Shown here: positions 32,336 to 40,881 of the stretch, piece after piece
Numbering within the stretch: position 1 is the stretch's first letter
How the letters are laid out: each line of letters opens with the position of its first letter
DNA from: Elusimicrobiota bacterium
GTDB lineage: Bacteria > Elusimicrobiota > Elusimicrobia > UBA1565 > UBA9628
Reading direction: 5' to 3'
Length of the DNA: 64,000 nt
NCBI GenBank assembly: GCA_026388095.1
Contig: JAPLKL010000008.1
Coordinates: 1-64,000 of the forward strand
Translations under genes and position numbers: made by a program
Notes under the pieces: model-generated
Told to the model about the DNA's origin: nothing
The model's database searches: none
Seen by the model: only the letters and a program-made list of their open reading frames with translations

Positions 32336-34879
32336 TCAGCCGCGGCCGGTGACCAAGAAGGCGGCCCAGAAATACGGGGCCAGGCCCTTGCGGACCATCT
32401 CGAGCTGGGCCAGGCGCAGGCTCTCCGCCAGGCCCTCTTTCTTCTCCAGCCCGGCGTAAAGGCTTCCCATCAGCTCGGCGGTCGCCTTGTCGTCTATGCT
32501 CCACAAGGTCGCCAGCACGGACGGCGCGCCCGCGTAGAGGAAGGAGCGGTTCAAGCCCACGATCTCGCTGCCCGTGGCCGAGCGGCCCAAGGCCGTCTTG
32601 CAGGCGCTCAGGACCACGGCGCTGCCCTTGAAGCGCAGCTTGAAGATGTCCAGCGCGCTCAGGCGCCCCGCGTCGGCCGCGGTCGGCGCCAAAAGCAGTC
32701 CGGATTCCAGCGGCGTCTCCTCGGAGTAGTTGCCGTGCGCCGCGAAGTGGGCCACGTCGAAATCCCCCCCGAGCAGCTCCTTGGCCTTCTCCCCGGTGGC
32801 GGCCTTGCCCGTGAACACGACGGCCGATGGGAAGCGTCCCTTGATGGCCGCCACCTCGGCCTCCGCGGAGGGCAGGTCGAACTCGCGCCGGCCCAGGTCC
32901 GGGTTGCCGAAGGCCAGGACCCGGAGACTGGCTTGCGGCTTGCGCTCGGCGAGGTACTCCAGCACCCCCGCGTTGGGCAGGCTGAAGAGGGCGCGACTCT
33001 CGATCAGGTACTTGCCTTGGTCGCTCAAGGCCGAGAACGGCAGGTAGTAAAGCGCGTCGTGCGGCGCCAAGCCGATGTTCGGCGCGGTCACGAAGGGCAG
33101 GATGGGCTTGAGCAGGATGTCGTAGAGCTTCTGGGAGAGGGCCTTGGTCGCGGCCTGGTCCTTGGCCTGGATGGCCTTCAGGAACGAGGCCACCAGCGCG
33201 CGCAGGTCCTCGCGGCCGAGCTTGACGCGCTCCAGGTGCACCTTGTCCCGGTCCACGGCCCAGACGTAGAGGGTCTGGTCCGTCACGAAATAGTCCAGCA
33301 AGGCGGTGTCGGCGGGGAGCCTGGCCTGGATGACGGACGGCGCCGGCGACTGGACCGAGACCAAGGAGGCCAGCTCGGTGTTCTCGCGCTTGACTTTGAC
33401 CACGATGTCCCGGTAGGCGCCCTCGGCCTTGGCCAAGCCGGCGAGGAGCTCCTGGGCGGCCGGATCGCTGCGGGCCGCGGCCAGCCGCTTGCCCAGGCCC
33501 GCCACCTCCTGGTCGGCGGCCTGTTCCTGGCGCAGCAGCGAGCGTTCCGCGGGGCTGCGGCCGAGGTCCTGGCCCGCGAGCAGGTCCACCAGCAACCGGG
33601 CCTTGGAATGCTCCGCGTAGTCCAGAGCCCCGGCGGAATCCCCCTCCCGGGCCAGGACCTCCACCAAGGCCTCGTAGACCACCTGGCGGTTGAAGAGATA
33701 GCTCTCCTTGAGCTGGTCGATGACCAAGGCCGAGCGCTGAGCCTCGATGATAGCCGCGGCCTCCTTGAGCGCCGCGATGGCGCCCGGCGCGTTGCCGAAG
33801 CCCGTCTCGTAGCGCGACAGGATGAACTTGGCCCAGATCTGGTAGAAGGGGAAGCGGTAGCGGTCCGCGAGCTCGTTGAGCTCCCGCGCCGCCTTGAGGC
33901 CGGCGGTGATGTCCTGCTTGAGCAGGAAGACCTGCTCGCGGAAGAACAGGCTGTCCACCTCGCCTACGCGATAGCCTTCCTCCCGCGCCAGCCGGGAGGC
34001 TCGGTCCAGGTGATTGAAGGCGGTGTCCCAATCCCCCTTGATCCCGGCGGCCAGGCCCAGGAAGTTGTTGACGTTGGTCTCCATGATCCGGAACACGTCG
34101 GGCGGGGTGAAGGAGCCCGGCTTGGTCTTGCGGATGGCGGAGTTGAGGTCGAGGACCCGCCGCAGATGCGCGATCCCCTCGTCCTGGCGGGCGCGGATGG
34201 CGGCGAGCATGGCCGGATCGAAATCCAGGAGGCTGTATTTCTTGGTCATGCGCGGCACGTAGTCGGCGAGGATGGCCGCGATGCCGCTCTCCAGCTCGGA
34301 GTCGCGCCGCAGCATCATGAAGTCGAAGTCCTTGCCGTAGCCCTCGTTGGCGGCGCAGGAGCGCTGGAAATCCGACAGGGCCTGGGCGTAGTCGCCGTTC
34401 ATGAGGTGGTAGTGCCCGTAGTTGTGGGCGACGAAGGCGTCCATTGGGGCGGACGGCCAGTCCTTCTCCTTCTGCCGGATCAGGTCGAAGGCCTCGCGCA
34501 CCCGGCCGAACTCGTAGAGGGCGAAGACCTTGCGGTTCAGCGCCGAGCCCTCGCCGCCGGCGTTGCCGCGCTTGCGGAACTCGGACAGCGCCCGGTCATA
34601 GAAATGCAGGGTCCTGGTCTCATCGCCCAAGGACTCGAAATGCATGCCCACGCTCATGAAGATGTAGGGGATGCCCCAATCCGCGCCCACGCTGGCGCCC
34701 TTGAGCTGCTTGACGGACTCAGCCGGGATGTCCTTGTCGAAGGGGCCGTCGAGCCGGATCTTGACCATGAAGTCCGGCGGCGCGGGCATGATCCTGGTCA
34801 TGGCGGCGCAGCCCCCCGCAGCCAGGAAAACGAAGGCTAGGCAGGCGCGGCTCAACGAGGCGGATCGGCCCCCGGTCAA
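32336..34879 (-). CDS. Lipoprotein with TPR array and C-terminal CHAT protease domain
   Basis: An 847-residue protein. It has a lipoprotein signal (CLAFVFLAAGGC), about a dozen TPR-like helix pairs over 60-450, a coiled segment (EQAADQEVAGLGKRLAAA) and a CHAT domain from about 570. The caspase-fold dyad is intact: His715 in HFAAHG and Cys760 in VVLSACKTALG. The C-terminal LATLWSIDDKATAELM is also typical. CHAT proteases are separase/caspase relatives that act on partners recruited by the TPRs. Surface anchoring is unusual for characterised bacterial CHAT proteins, which are cytoplasmic. The start is TTG 34879 (or 34855), overlapping the upstream gene. Confidence 0.9.
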   Translation of the reverse strand: MTGGRSASLSRACLAFVFLAAGGCAAMTRIMPAPPDFMVKIRLDGPFDKDIPAESVKQLKGASVGADWGIPYIFMSVGMHFESLGDETRTLHFYDRALSEFRKRGNAGGEGSALNRKVFALYEFGRVREAFDLIRQKEKDWPSAPMDAFVAHNYGHYHLMNGDYAQALSDFQRSCAANEGYGKDFDFMMLRRDSELESGIAAILADYVPRMTKKYSLLDFDPAMLAAIRARQDEGIAHLRRVLDLNSAIRKTKPGSFTPPDVFRIMETNVNNFLGLAAGIKGDWDTAFNHLDRASRLAREEGYRVGEVDSLFFREQVFLLKQDITAGLKAARELNELADRYRFPFYQIWAKFILSRYETGFGNAPGAIAALKEAAAIIEAQRSALVIDQLKESYLFNRQVVYEALVEVLAREGDSAGALDYAEHSKARLLVDLLAGQDLGRSPAERSLLRQEQAADQEVAGLGKRLAAARSDPAAQELLAGLAKAEGAYRDIVVKVKRENTELASLVSVQSPAPSVIQARLPADTALLDYFVTDQTLYVWAVDRDKVHLERVKLGREDLRALVASFLKAIQAKDQAATKALSQKLYDILLKPILPFVTAPNIGLAPHDALYYLPFSALSDQGKYLIESRALFSLPNAGVLEYLAERKPQASLRVLAFGNPDLGRREFDLPSAEAEVAAIKGRFPSAVVFTGKAATGEKAKELLGGDFDVAHFAAHGNYSEETPLESGLLLAPTAADAGRLSALDIFKLRFKGSAVVLSACKTALGRSATGSEIVGLNRSFLYAGAPSVLATLWSIDDKATAELMGSLYAGLEKKEGLAESLRLAQLEMVRKGLAPYFWAAFLVTGRG

Positions 34880-35433
34880 TCCTTCTCTTCCTCTCCCAGC
34901 TGGAAGGCCTGCGCGTCGCCTTCCGGAGCGGTCAAAGTCACCATCCTCCGCCTGAGATTGACGGTGCCGCCCACTCCCGGGATGGGTTTCTGCTTGGGAT
35001 CGTAGAGCCGGCCCTGGCGCAGGAGGAAGCCCGTGCCCGCGTCGTTGTCCACGAACAGCGCGAAATCGGTCCCCGCGTCGCGCATGATGCCCCGCAAGTA
35101 GAGCTTGTGGATGCTGAAGTCCTGCAGCGAGAAGGCCCGCGCGGAGCCGCGGCTGGCGCCCCAGCGCGCGAAAGGATCGCGCAGGCGCTCCACCGTGTAG
35201 ATGCCGCCCACGGTGGCCGCGCTGGAGGCGGCGACCTCGGGACGGGCCGCGGAGCTTGCCGCGGCCTTGGCGGCCGGCTGGACCGCGGCCTTGGGCGAAG
35301 CCGGGGCCACGGCCGCGGGCGCAGCCGGGACCGCGGCCGCGACCTTCGGCATGGCGATGGGAGCCAGGATCGCGATCACGCTGGTGACGATCAGCAGCTC
35401 CAGCAAGGTGGATCCCCGGGATGTCTGAGCCAT
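34876..35433 (-). CDS. Prepilin-like N-terminus fused to a PilP-like domain
   Basis: A 185-residue protein of mixed design. Residues 1-30 are a type IV prepilin signal: cleavage Gly then STLLELLIVTSVIAILAPIA with Glu at +5. A 45-residue Ala/Pro linker follows. The C-terminal 110 residues (RDPFARWG, LQDFSIHKLYLRGIM, FALFVDNDAGTGFLLRQGRL, VNLRRRMVTL) follow the pattern of PilP, the periplasmic lipoprotein that links PilN/O to the PilQ secretin. Normal PilP has a lipobox instead. ATG 35433 is chosen over the GTG two codons upstream. It overlaps the CHAT gene by four bases. Confidence 0.72.
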   Translation of the reverse strand: MAQTSRGSTLLELLIVTSVIAILAPIAMPKVAAAVPAAPAAVAPASPKAAVQPAAKAAASSAARPEVAASSAATVGGIYTVERLRDPFARWGASRGSARAFSLQDFSIHKLYLRGIMRDAGTDFALFVDNDAGTGFLLRQGRLYDPKQKPIPGVGGTVNLRRRMVTLTAPEGDAQAFQLGEEEKD

Positions 35434-35447
35434 TGGCACCGTATAGT

Positions 35448-36032
35448 TTAACGATGTGCGCGCGGATTTACAATAGCCCGGAAGGCCGGATGCGCGGCGA
35501 TCAAGCCCAGCGCCCGGCGCAGCAGGGTCCGCCCCGGCTCCATGCGGTGCCAGGGGGACGCGCCGGAAGGGTGCGGCAGGGGGATGACGTCGAAGCCCCG
35601 GACCCGGAACCGGCGCCCGATCAGCCCGCTGAGCTTGCCCTCGGGCAGGAACCTCGCGATGGCCAGCTTGCCCACCGGGATGACCAGCGACGGCCTGAGG
35701 AGCTCAAGCTCGCGCTCGAGCCAGGCCGCGCAGTTGGCGATCTCCTCGGGCGAGGGGACCCGGTCGCCGCCTCCCGGTCTCTTGCCCGGGAAGCAGCGGC
35801 ACACGGCCGCCATGTAGACGGCGGAGCGGAACCGCTCCTCGCTGAGGCCCGCCGCCGCGTAGAACCACTTGAACAGGGTCTTGCCCGCGGTCCACGCGAA
35901 GGGGCGCCCCAGCTTGGGCTCCTTGTCGCCCGGAGCCTGGCCCACGAGCAGGACCCGGCTCGCCACCGGACCCCCGCTCACCACGGGCGGCCGCATGTCC
36001 GGGCAGAGCCGGCAGGCGCGCAAGGACTCCAC
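35448..36032 (-). CDS. Uracil-DNA glycosylase family protein (Fe-S type)
   Basis: A 194-residue DNA repair enzyme. Motif A is VLLVGQAPGDKEPKLGRPFAW and motif B is PLPHPSGASPWH, the pattern of family 4/5 uracil-DNA glycosylases, with the catalytic loop as GQAPGDKE. Cysteines in ACRLCPDM near the N-terminus, AVCRCFPG and NCAAW can ligate a [4Fe-4S] cluster. It removes uracil from DNA produced by cytosine deamination. The start is a GTG at 36032; no better start is visible upstream in frame. The next gene upstream is a membrane protein with unrelated content. Confidence 0.85.
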   Translation of the reverse strand: MESLRACRLCPDMRPPVVSGGPVASRVLLVGQAPGDKEPKLGRPFAWTAGKTLFKWFYAAAGLSEERFRSAVYMAAVCRCFPGKRPGGGDRVPSPEEIANCAAWLERELELLRPSLVIPVGKLAIARFLPEGKLSGLIGRRFRVRGFDVIPLPHPSGASPWHRMEPGRTLLRRALGLIAAHPAFRAIVNPRAHR

Positions 36033-36073
36033 GTGCTCCGTCAGTCTCCGGCTCGCAGGAGGCTTCAGCGGGC

Positions 36074-36601
36074 CTACCGGCCGCCGTGGCGCGCCTCGGC
36101 CCGGACGATCCGGGAGAGTGCGTAAAGCCCCAGGCTCAGCAGTATGATGAAGGCGCCGCAGTTGACCTGCACGGCCCAGCCGATCGGGCCTGACGGCCCG
36201 CGCAGGGCGTGCACGACGAGGATGGCGGCGGACGCGAGGAATGAGAACAGGATGGTGTTGCCGCGGGACCCGTAGATGGCCGAGGCGATGGGCGTCAGAA
36301 TGAGCAGCAGCCAGGCCGGAGGCCAGGCCGGCCCGAATATGTAGACCTGCAGCACGCTGACCGCGAAATTGACCCAGACGCGCACCCGGAGCCGGCGGCC
36401 GGCCGCGTCGCCGTGGTCGATCCAGCCGATGGACAGGGAGTTGAACAGGATGGAGAAGACCATCAGGACCGAGGAGACCGCCTTCAGCCGCAGCGGGAGC
36501 TCGGCCAGGATGATGCCGTTAGCCACCAGGAGCACGCCCAGGGGGGTGAAATAGCGGTTGACGAGATGGGTCCGGGAGTGGTCCAGAGGTCGATTGGTCA
36601 T
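36074..36601 (-). CDS. Integral membrane protein, unknown
   Basis: A 175-residue protein with about five transmembrane helices (YFTPLGVLLVANGIILAEL, VSSVLMVFSILFNSL, WLLLILTPIASAIYG, ILFSFLASAAILVVHAL, CGAFIILLSLGLYALS). No family was recognised. I start at ATG 36601 (MTNRPLDHSR); the frame remains open for 27 more codons but that part overlaps the pilin gene. It follows the pilin gene by four bases, so the two are probably co-transcribed. Function in pilus biogenesis is possible only by position. Confidence 0.65.
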   Translation of the reverse strand: MTNRPLDHSRTHLVNRYFTPLGVLLVANGIILAELPLRLKAVSSVLMVFSILFNSLSIGWIDHGDAAGRRLRVRVWVNFAVSVLQVYIFGPAWPPAWLLLILTPIASAIYGSRGNTILFSFLASAAILVVHALRGPSGPIGWAVQVNCGAFIILLSLGLYALSRIVRAEARHGGR

Positions 36602-36605
36602 GGGA

Positions 36606-37034
36606 TCAATAGGCCGTCCATACGGAGCCCTTGGTGTCGGTGTGCGTGCAGTTGACCCAGAGTTTCCCGAAGTCGGCGTCACTGGAGTCGTTGTCGTAGG
36701 CCCAGCCTCCCGCGTCGTTGATGACGGAGGCCGCGCTCCCTTCCCGGATGCTGTTGGAATCCTGGTGGTAGCCCACCAGCACGGCCGGCGGGAAGGCGCC
36801 CAGGTACTGGCCGCCCGCGGTCAGGGCCGACAGGGAACTCGGGAAGGTCGAGGCCTGGTCCGCGTAGTAGGTCTGGATCGCCGAGCGTATCGCTCCCAGA
36901 TTCCCCTGGGTCCCCCCTTCTTTCGCCTTCCGGAACACGATTGAGCACAGGACGCTGATGATGAGCACCACGAACATCAGCTCCAGGAGGGTGAATCCTC
37001 GGCTCAGCCGCGACAGGGGCCGCATGCCCAGCAA
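36606..37034 (-). CDS. Type IV pilin / type II secretion pseudopilin
   Basis: A 142-residue prepilin. The leader ends at Gly and is followed by FTLLELMFVVLIISVLCSIV with Glu at +5, the class III signal cut by PilD. The globular part contains GNLGAIRSAIQTYYADQAS and ends GKLWVNCTHTDTKGSVWTAY reduced to VNCTHTDTKGS. This short pilin type, with the VNCT.TDTKG ending, is one I associate with Elusimicrobia-like genomes that carry many pilin genes. The start may be ATG 37034 or 37025. A TATACT-like box lies about 15 bases upstream. Confidence 0.92.
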   Translation of the reverse strand: MLGMRPLSRLSRGFTLLELMFVVLIISVLCSIVFRKAKEGGTQGNLGAIRSAIQTYYADQASTFPSSLSALTAGGQYLGAFPPAVLVGYHQDSNSIREGSAASVINDAGGWAYDNDSSDADFGKLWVNCTHTDTKGSVWTAY

Positions 37035-37094
37035 TGATACTATACTGGACGAGTGGAGTATACTTCGATTTCCGGGAGGAGCGCGCCGAGCGGC

Positions 37095-38510
37095 TCAGCG
37101 CGGAGGCGCGGCCAGGCGCGCCAGGACCGCGTCCGCGATGTTGGAGGCCAGGAGTTCGTTGCCGCGCCGCGTGCAGTGGCCGAAGTCTCCGCCGAAGTTG
37201 TCCACGAAGAGCGCGAAGTAGCCCTCCCGCGCCACGGCTTGTCGGAATGAGTCCTCGTTGTCCACGAATGTGACCTCCGGCGCGCCCGCCAGCATGTCCC
37301 GGAGCGGCGCCACGCTGCGCATCGGGTATTGCACGGCCGCCAGAGCCACGCCCCGCCGGTCCAGCAGAGTCTTGATCTTCAGGTAGTTTTCGCGGGTCAT
37401 GGCCGCGACGCCGCCTCCCGCGGCCGCCTCCGCCCGGCGGCGCGTCTCGGCCGCGAGCCCGGGCTGGGACATCCCATCGTAAGCCAGCGCCAGCGCCCTG
37501 AGCGTGGAGGCGTCTTCCGGCCTGCGGGCCAGCATCCAGCGGTACTGCTGCGCGGCTGAAGCCCAACGGCGCTGCCAGCAGAGCAACTGCGCCAGGAACA
37601 TGCGCGCGGGCTCGTCGTCGGGATCGAGCGCCAGGGCGAGGCGGACCTCCCGCTCCGCCTCGCCGTAGCGCGGGCGGACCTGCGCGGAAAGGACCCGGCC
37701 CAGGTTCATATGCCCCGCCGGGTTCCAGGGCTCGCTCGCCACGGCCTGCCGGACCCACGCCAAGGCCAGGTCCTGCTGCCGCTGCAACCCGCCGCGGCGC
37801 GCCGCCAGCAGGAACAGGTCGCGGATGCCGTCCGGCTGGCGGAGCACGTAGTCCTGCACGTCTTCCGGCTCGGCCTCGCTGCGGCCCTGGTCGGCGACGG
37901 CCGCGTAGAGGCCTGTGCGGGACGCGAAGAGGCCCGGCCAGCGCCGCAGAAGGCGGCGGTAGACCGCCTCCGCGGCCCCCGGACGCGCGCTGAGGCGCAA
38001 GTCCCGGGCCAGGAGGTCCCAGACCTCCGGCTGATCCGGCCCCAGGCGCAGGCTCCGCTGCAGGCTCGCCACGGCGTCGTGAGGGCGTCCCTGCTCATGG
38101 TAGAACCTGCCCAGCGCGGACCAGCGCGCCGGGTCCTGGGGGCGCTCCTGGGCCATGGCCGTAAAACCCTCTTCAGCCTGCCGGGCCATGCCTTCATGCC
38201 GGAGCAGGTCCGCCAGCCCCTGCCGCGCGGCCAGGTCGCTCGGCCGCAGGGCCAAGGCCCGCGCGAACGACTCCCGGGCCGCCGGCCAGTCCCGCCGCGC
38301 CTCATGCCAGCGGCCCCAGGCCGTGAGCAGGTCGGTCCGGCCCGCGCCCGCGGCCTCGGCCCGGCGCAGGCAGAGGCGCGCCGCCTCGGGCTGCCGGCGG
38401 CCCAGTTCCAGTCTCGCCATCAGCAGCCAGGCCTCGGGGTCTCCCGGCGCCTCCCGGCAGGCCAGCCGCGACAAGGCCGCGGCCGCGCGCACCCGGCCGA
38501 GCGCCAACAA
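37095..38510 (-). pseudogene. TPR and C-terminal part of a split SGNH-hydrolase/TPR protein
   Basis: A 471-residue segment with about ten TPR-like helix pairs (AWLLMARLELGRRQPEAARL, ARWSALGRFYHEQGRPHDAV). It ends with a segment typical of the second half of an SGNH hydrolase: LAAVQYPMRSVAPLRDML, VTFVDNEDSFRQAV and FGGDFGHCTRRGN with a possible catalytic Asp-x-x-His. The fragment upstream (38517-39059) holds the N-terminal SGNH blocks. Both lie in the same frame, separated only by one TGA (38517-38519) and two sense codons before the first TTG. They therefore form one gene broken by a nonsense codon. Confidence 0.75.
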
Positions 38511-38516
38511 CTGGGC

Positions 38517-39059
38517 TCACTGCCGCAGATGGTGCGCCCGGGCCGTCCCCGGGACCGCCCCCTCTCCCCGGCCCGGCGGCGGCAGGTCCGCGAAACGGCC
38601 GCCCCGGGAGCGCGCGGCGTTCCTCAGCAGGGCCAGCAGCCGGAAGGCCCGGGAATGCGTGAACAGCCAGGAGTCCCTCCCCGCCACGTCCCTCAGGTAG
38701 GGGACCTCGCGGTCGTTGCCGCCGATCATGGCGACCACCAGGTCCGGATGATGCCGTTCCAGGTTCTCCGGAAGGTGCGCGAACACGTAGTTGGTGTTGA
38801 TCACGCCCACGCCGCCGTCGATGACCACGAACTTCCGGCCCTGGCCGCGCTCGTTGAGCAGGGCTTCGAGCGGCCCGGGGTATTGGCGCAAAGTGGTGGA
38901 CTCCCCCAGGCAGAGGATCCGATAGGCGCCCGGAGCCTCGGCCCCGGAGCGCCAGCGGCCGGAGGCCGCGCGCGCGCAGCCGCCCAGCCGCAGGGCCGCC
39001 TCCAGCAAGAGGCAGGCCGTCGCGAGTCCGACGCCGAGGGCTAGGAGCTTCCCCTTCAT
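38517..39059 (-). pseudogene. N-terminal SGNH part of the split SGNH-hydrolase/TPR protein
   Basis: About 180 residues: a signal anchor (LLALGVGLATACLLLEAAL), block I ILCLGESTT with the nucleophile Ser, VVIDGGVGVINTNY and block III VVAMIGGNDREVPYL. The family then expects TPRs and a C-terminal block V, which are found in the same frame beyond the TGA stop at 38517-38519. The first ATG with a signal is at 39059, overlapping nothing; hypA ends 12 bases upstream. If the TGA was TGG, the joined product would be about 654 residues with one active site shared by both halves. Confidence 0.72.
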
Positions 39060-39070
39060 GTCGCGGCCGG

Positions 39071-39475
39071 TCAGGACTTCTTGGCCGGCCGGCGGGGCTT
39101 CCGGGCCGGCTGCTCTGCGACCTCCAAGTCTATTCCTTCCACGCCGCGCCCGCCGCTGACGCGGCAGACCGCGCCGCACTTCGGACATTCCGCGATGGGC
39201 AGATCGGAGTGGTGGTCGACGCCCTCGTCCGCCCGGCCCTCATGGCCGCACGCGCACTTGATGCGGGCCGGGAGCACGGTGAGGACCAGTTCCGCGCCTT
39301 CCAATTGCGTGCCCGCAGCCGACACCGCGAAGATCTGCTTGAAGGACTCCTCGCCGTGCAGCTCCAAGGCCCCGATCTTCAGGGAGATGGACTTCACCTT
39401 CCCCGTCAGCTTCCGGGCGGCCAGGTCCTGGCGGATGGAATCGATGACGCTCTGGATTATGGCTTGTTCGTGCAT
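39071..39475 (-). CDS. hypA: Hydrogenase/urease nickel incorporation protein HypA
   Basis: A 134-residue HypA. The N-terminal MHEQAIIQSVIDSI contains the Met-His-Glu nickel ligand motif. The zinc finger is made by CACGHEG and CPKC with a further Cys in VCRV. It delivers Ni(II) to the [NiFe]-hydrogenase large subunit together with HypB. Other hyp genes (hypB-F) are not in the window, but the hydrogenase operon and its maturation protease lie 3 kb away on the same strand. The C-terminal 20 residues form an extra basic tail (ARKPRRPAKKS). A TATAAT box occurs at 39486-39491. Confidence 0.95.
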   Translation of the reverse strand: MHEQAIIQSVIDSIRQDLAARKLTGKVKSISLKIGALELHGEESFKQIFAVSAAGTQLEGAELVLTVLPARIKCACGHEGRADEGVDHHSDLPIAECPKCGAVCRVSGGRGVEGIDLEVAEQPARKPRRPAKKS

Positions 39476-39621
39476 GGGATCATCTATTATACACGTCGTA
39501 GGCCAGGATTTGCACCCGCGATGATGACGTTCCCGATTGAGGTTGCGCGATGTGGTATTAATGAATACAATTATCCGGATAGCTGGCTCGCCGAGACACG
39601 TACTGAGCCAGGAGGATCGAA

Positions 39622-40740
39622 ATGCGCTGGGGCAGCTTGATCTCGACTCTGATTATGGCCGGCGCCTCGACCATGGCGCCCAGCCTGTTCTCCAAGTTCA
39701 CGGGCATAGACCAGGGCGGCTTGATCAACTTGGTCGGCCAGGTCCAGTCCATCAGCTCCGGCCAAGGCATGGAAGAGAGGACCTTGGCGCAGATGCGCGC
39801 CATCGAGAAGGGACAGATGCCTGGCAGCGACCAGGCGGCGCCGACGGAAGACTCCGGCCAAGCCCCGGACCCGAACGGGGAGGTCTTTGTGGAAGTCCTG
39901 TCAGCCCAGCCCGGCCAAGAGCCGGCTGCCGCTGCCGCGCAGCAGGTGCCGGTGGTCAATCCCGCCCCAGCGCCAGCCGCTGCGCTCCTGGCGCAGTCGC
40001 AGGCCGGCAAGCCCGGCCAGGACCCGGCCGCCGCGCTCCTGGCGCAGTTGCGGTCAGCCAAGCCCGGCCAGGACCCGACCTCTGCGATGCTGGCGCAGTT
40101 GCAGTCCCTCCAGAACGGACAGATGGAGGGTGTCTCCTTGCCGCAATTGGCGGCCATCAAGGATATGGCCAACGGCGGGGCTTCCCCTATGGGCGGTCCG
40201 CTGGGCCAGTTGAACACGGCTATGACGGCGATCAAGTCTTACCAGAACCAAAAGCCCATCCTCGAGCAGTGGCGCATGGGCCTGCTGCAGGACTCGGAGC
40301 AGGTGCGCCAGTTCTACCGGAGCCATCGCCAGAAGGCCCTGGCCTACTTCCTCCTGGCAGGGCTGGCCCTGCTGGGGGTGGCCGCGCTGGGCGCGATCCC
40401 TTGGTTCCGCGGCTTGGCTCGCTTCGTCATGGGGATGGCCTTCGGGCTGAGCGGGCGCTTCCTGATGCTGGTGTCCATGGCCGCGGTGGCCTACTTCGCA
40501 GCCAGCCGGATCAATCCCTGGCCGCTGCTGCCGCCGGAGACGCTGGCGGTGCCGGTGGGTTACATGCTCCTCTCCGGCCTCTTCCTGAGGGTGCTCGACC
40601 CGAACTACCCGCTGTGGAACATGATGGTCAAGAGCTTTCTGGCTCCGCTGGCCTCCTGCCTGGGGGTGACGGGCTGGGTGCTCTACCAGCCCTTGGTCTG
40701 GGCCAAGCTCAAGCCCATGATCGCGGCCCGCTTGGCCTAG
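39622..40740 (+). CDS. Membrane protein with Ala/Gln/Pro repeats, unknown
   Basis: A 372-residue protein. After a short hydrophobic N-terminus comes a low-complexity cytoplasmic or periplasmic region with a 17-residue repeat ALLAQxxxxKPGQDPxx (about 123-170; two full copies and a partial third), then four transmembrane helices in the C-terminal 140 residues (AYFLLAGLALLGVAALGAI, LMLVSMAAVAYFAA). No known family was recognised. An AGGAGG RBS precedes ATG 39622. It is divergent from hypA and separate from the hydrogenase operon, and could be an assembly or scaffold protein of the envelope. Confidence 0.7.
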   Translation: MRWGSLISTLIMAGASTMAPSLFSKFTGIDQGGLINLVGQVQSISSGQGMEERTLAQMRAIEKGQMPGSDQAAPTEDSGQAPDPNGEVFVEVLSAQPGQEPAAAAAQQVPVVNPAPAPAAALLAQSQAGKPGQDPAAALLAQLRSAKPGQDPTSAMLAQLQSLQNGQMEGVSLPQLAAIKDMANGGASPMGGPLGQLNTAMTAIKSYQNQKPILEQWRMGLLQDSEQVRQFYRSHRQKALAYFLLAGLALLGVAALGAIPWFRGLARFVMGMAFGLSGRFLMLVSMAAVAYFAASRINPWPLLPPETLAVPVGYMLLSGLFLRVLDPNYPLWNMMVKSFLAPLASCLGVTGWVLYQPLVWAKLKPMIAARLA

Positions 40741-40881
40741 AAGAAGCCGCCGGGACGCCAAGCCACAAAAGCGGCATTTGATTTTTTTTTGATTCCATCC
40801 AGCTAAACTCTATTGAGTGCCGCGCTCAACCATGCTGCCCCGGCGCGGAGCGGAGATGATGAGGATAAAACGAGGGTTCCC

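Noticed and set aside
32735-34840. 701-codon ORF antisense to the CHAT gene
   Set aside because: It is a shadow frame of a TPR-CHAT gene with intact catalytic residues.
38517-38519. TGA as a selenocysteine codon
   Set aside because: The position corresponds to a linker between an SGNH half and TPRs, not a redox site, and no SECIS-like hairpin directly downstream was evident. A TGG to TGA change is simpler.
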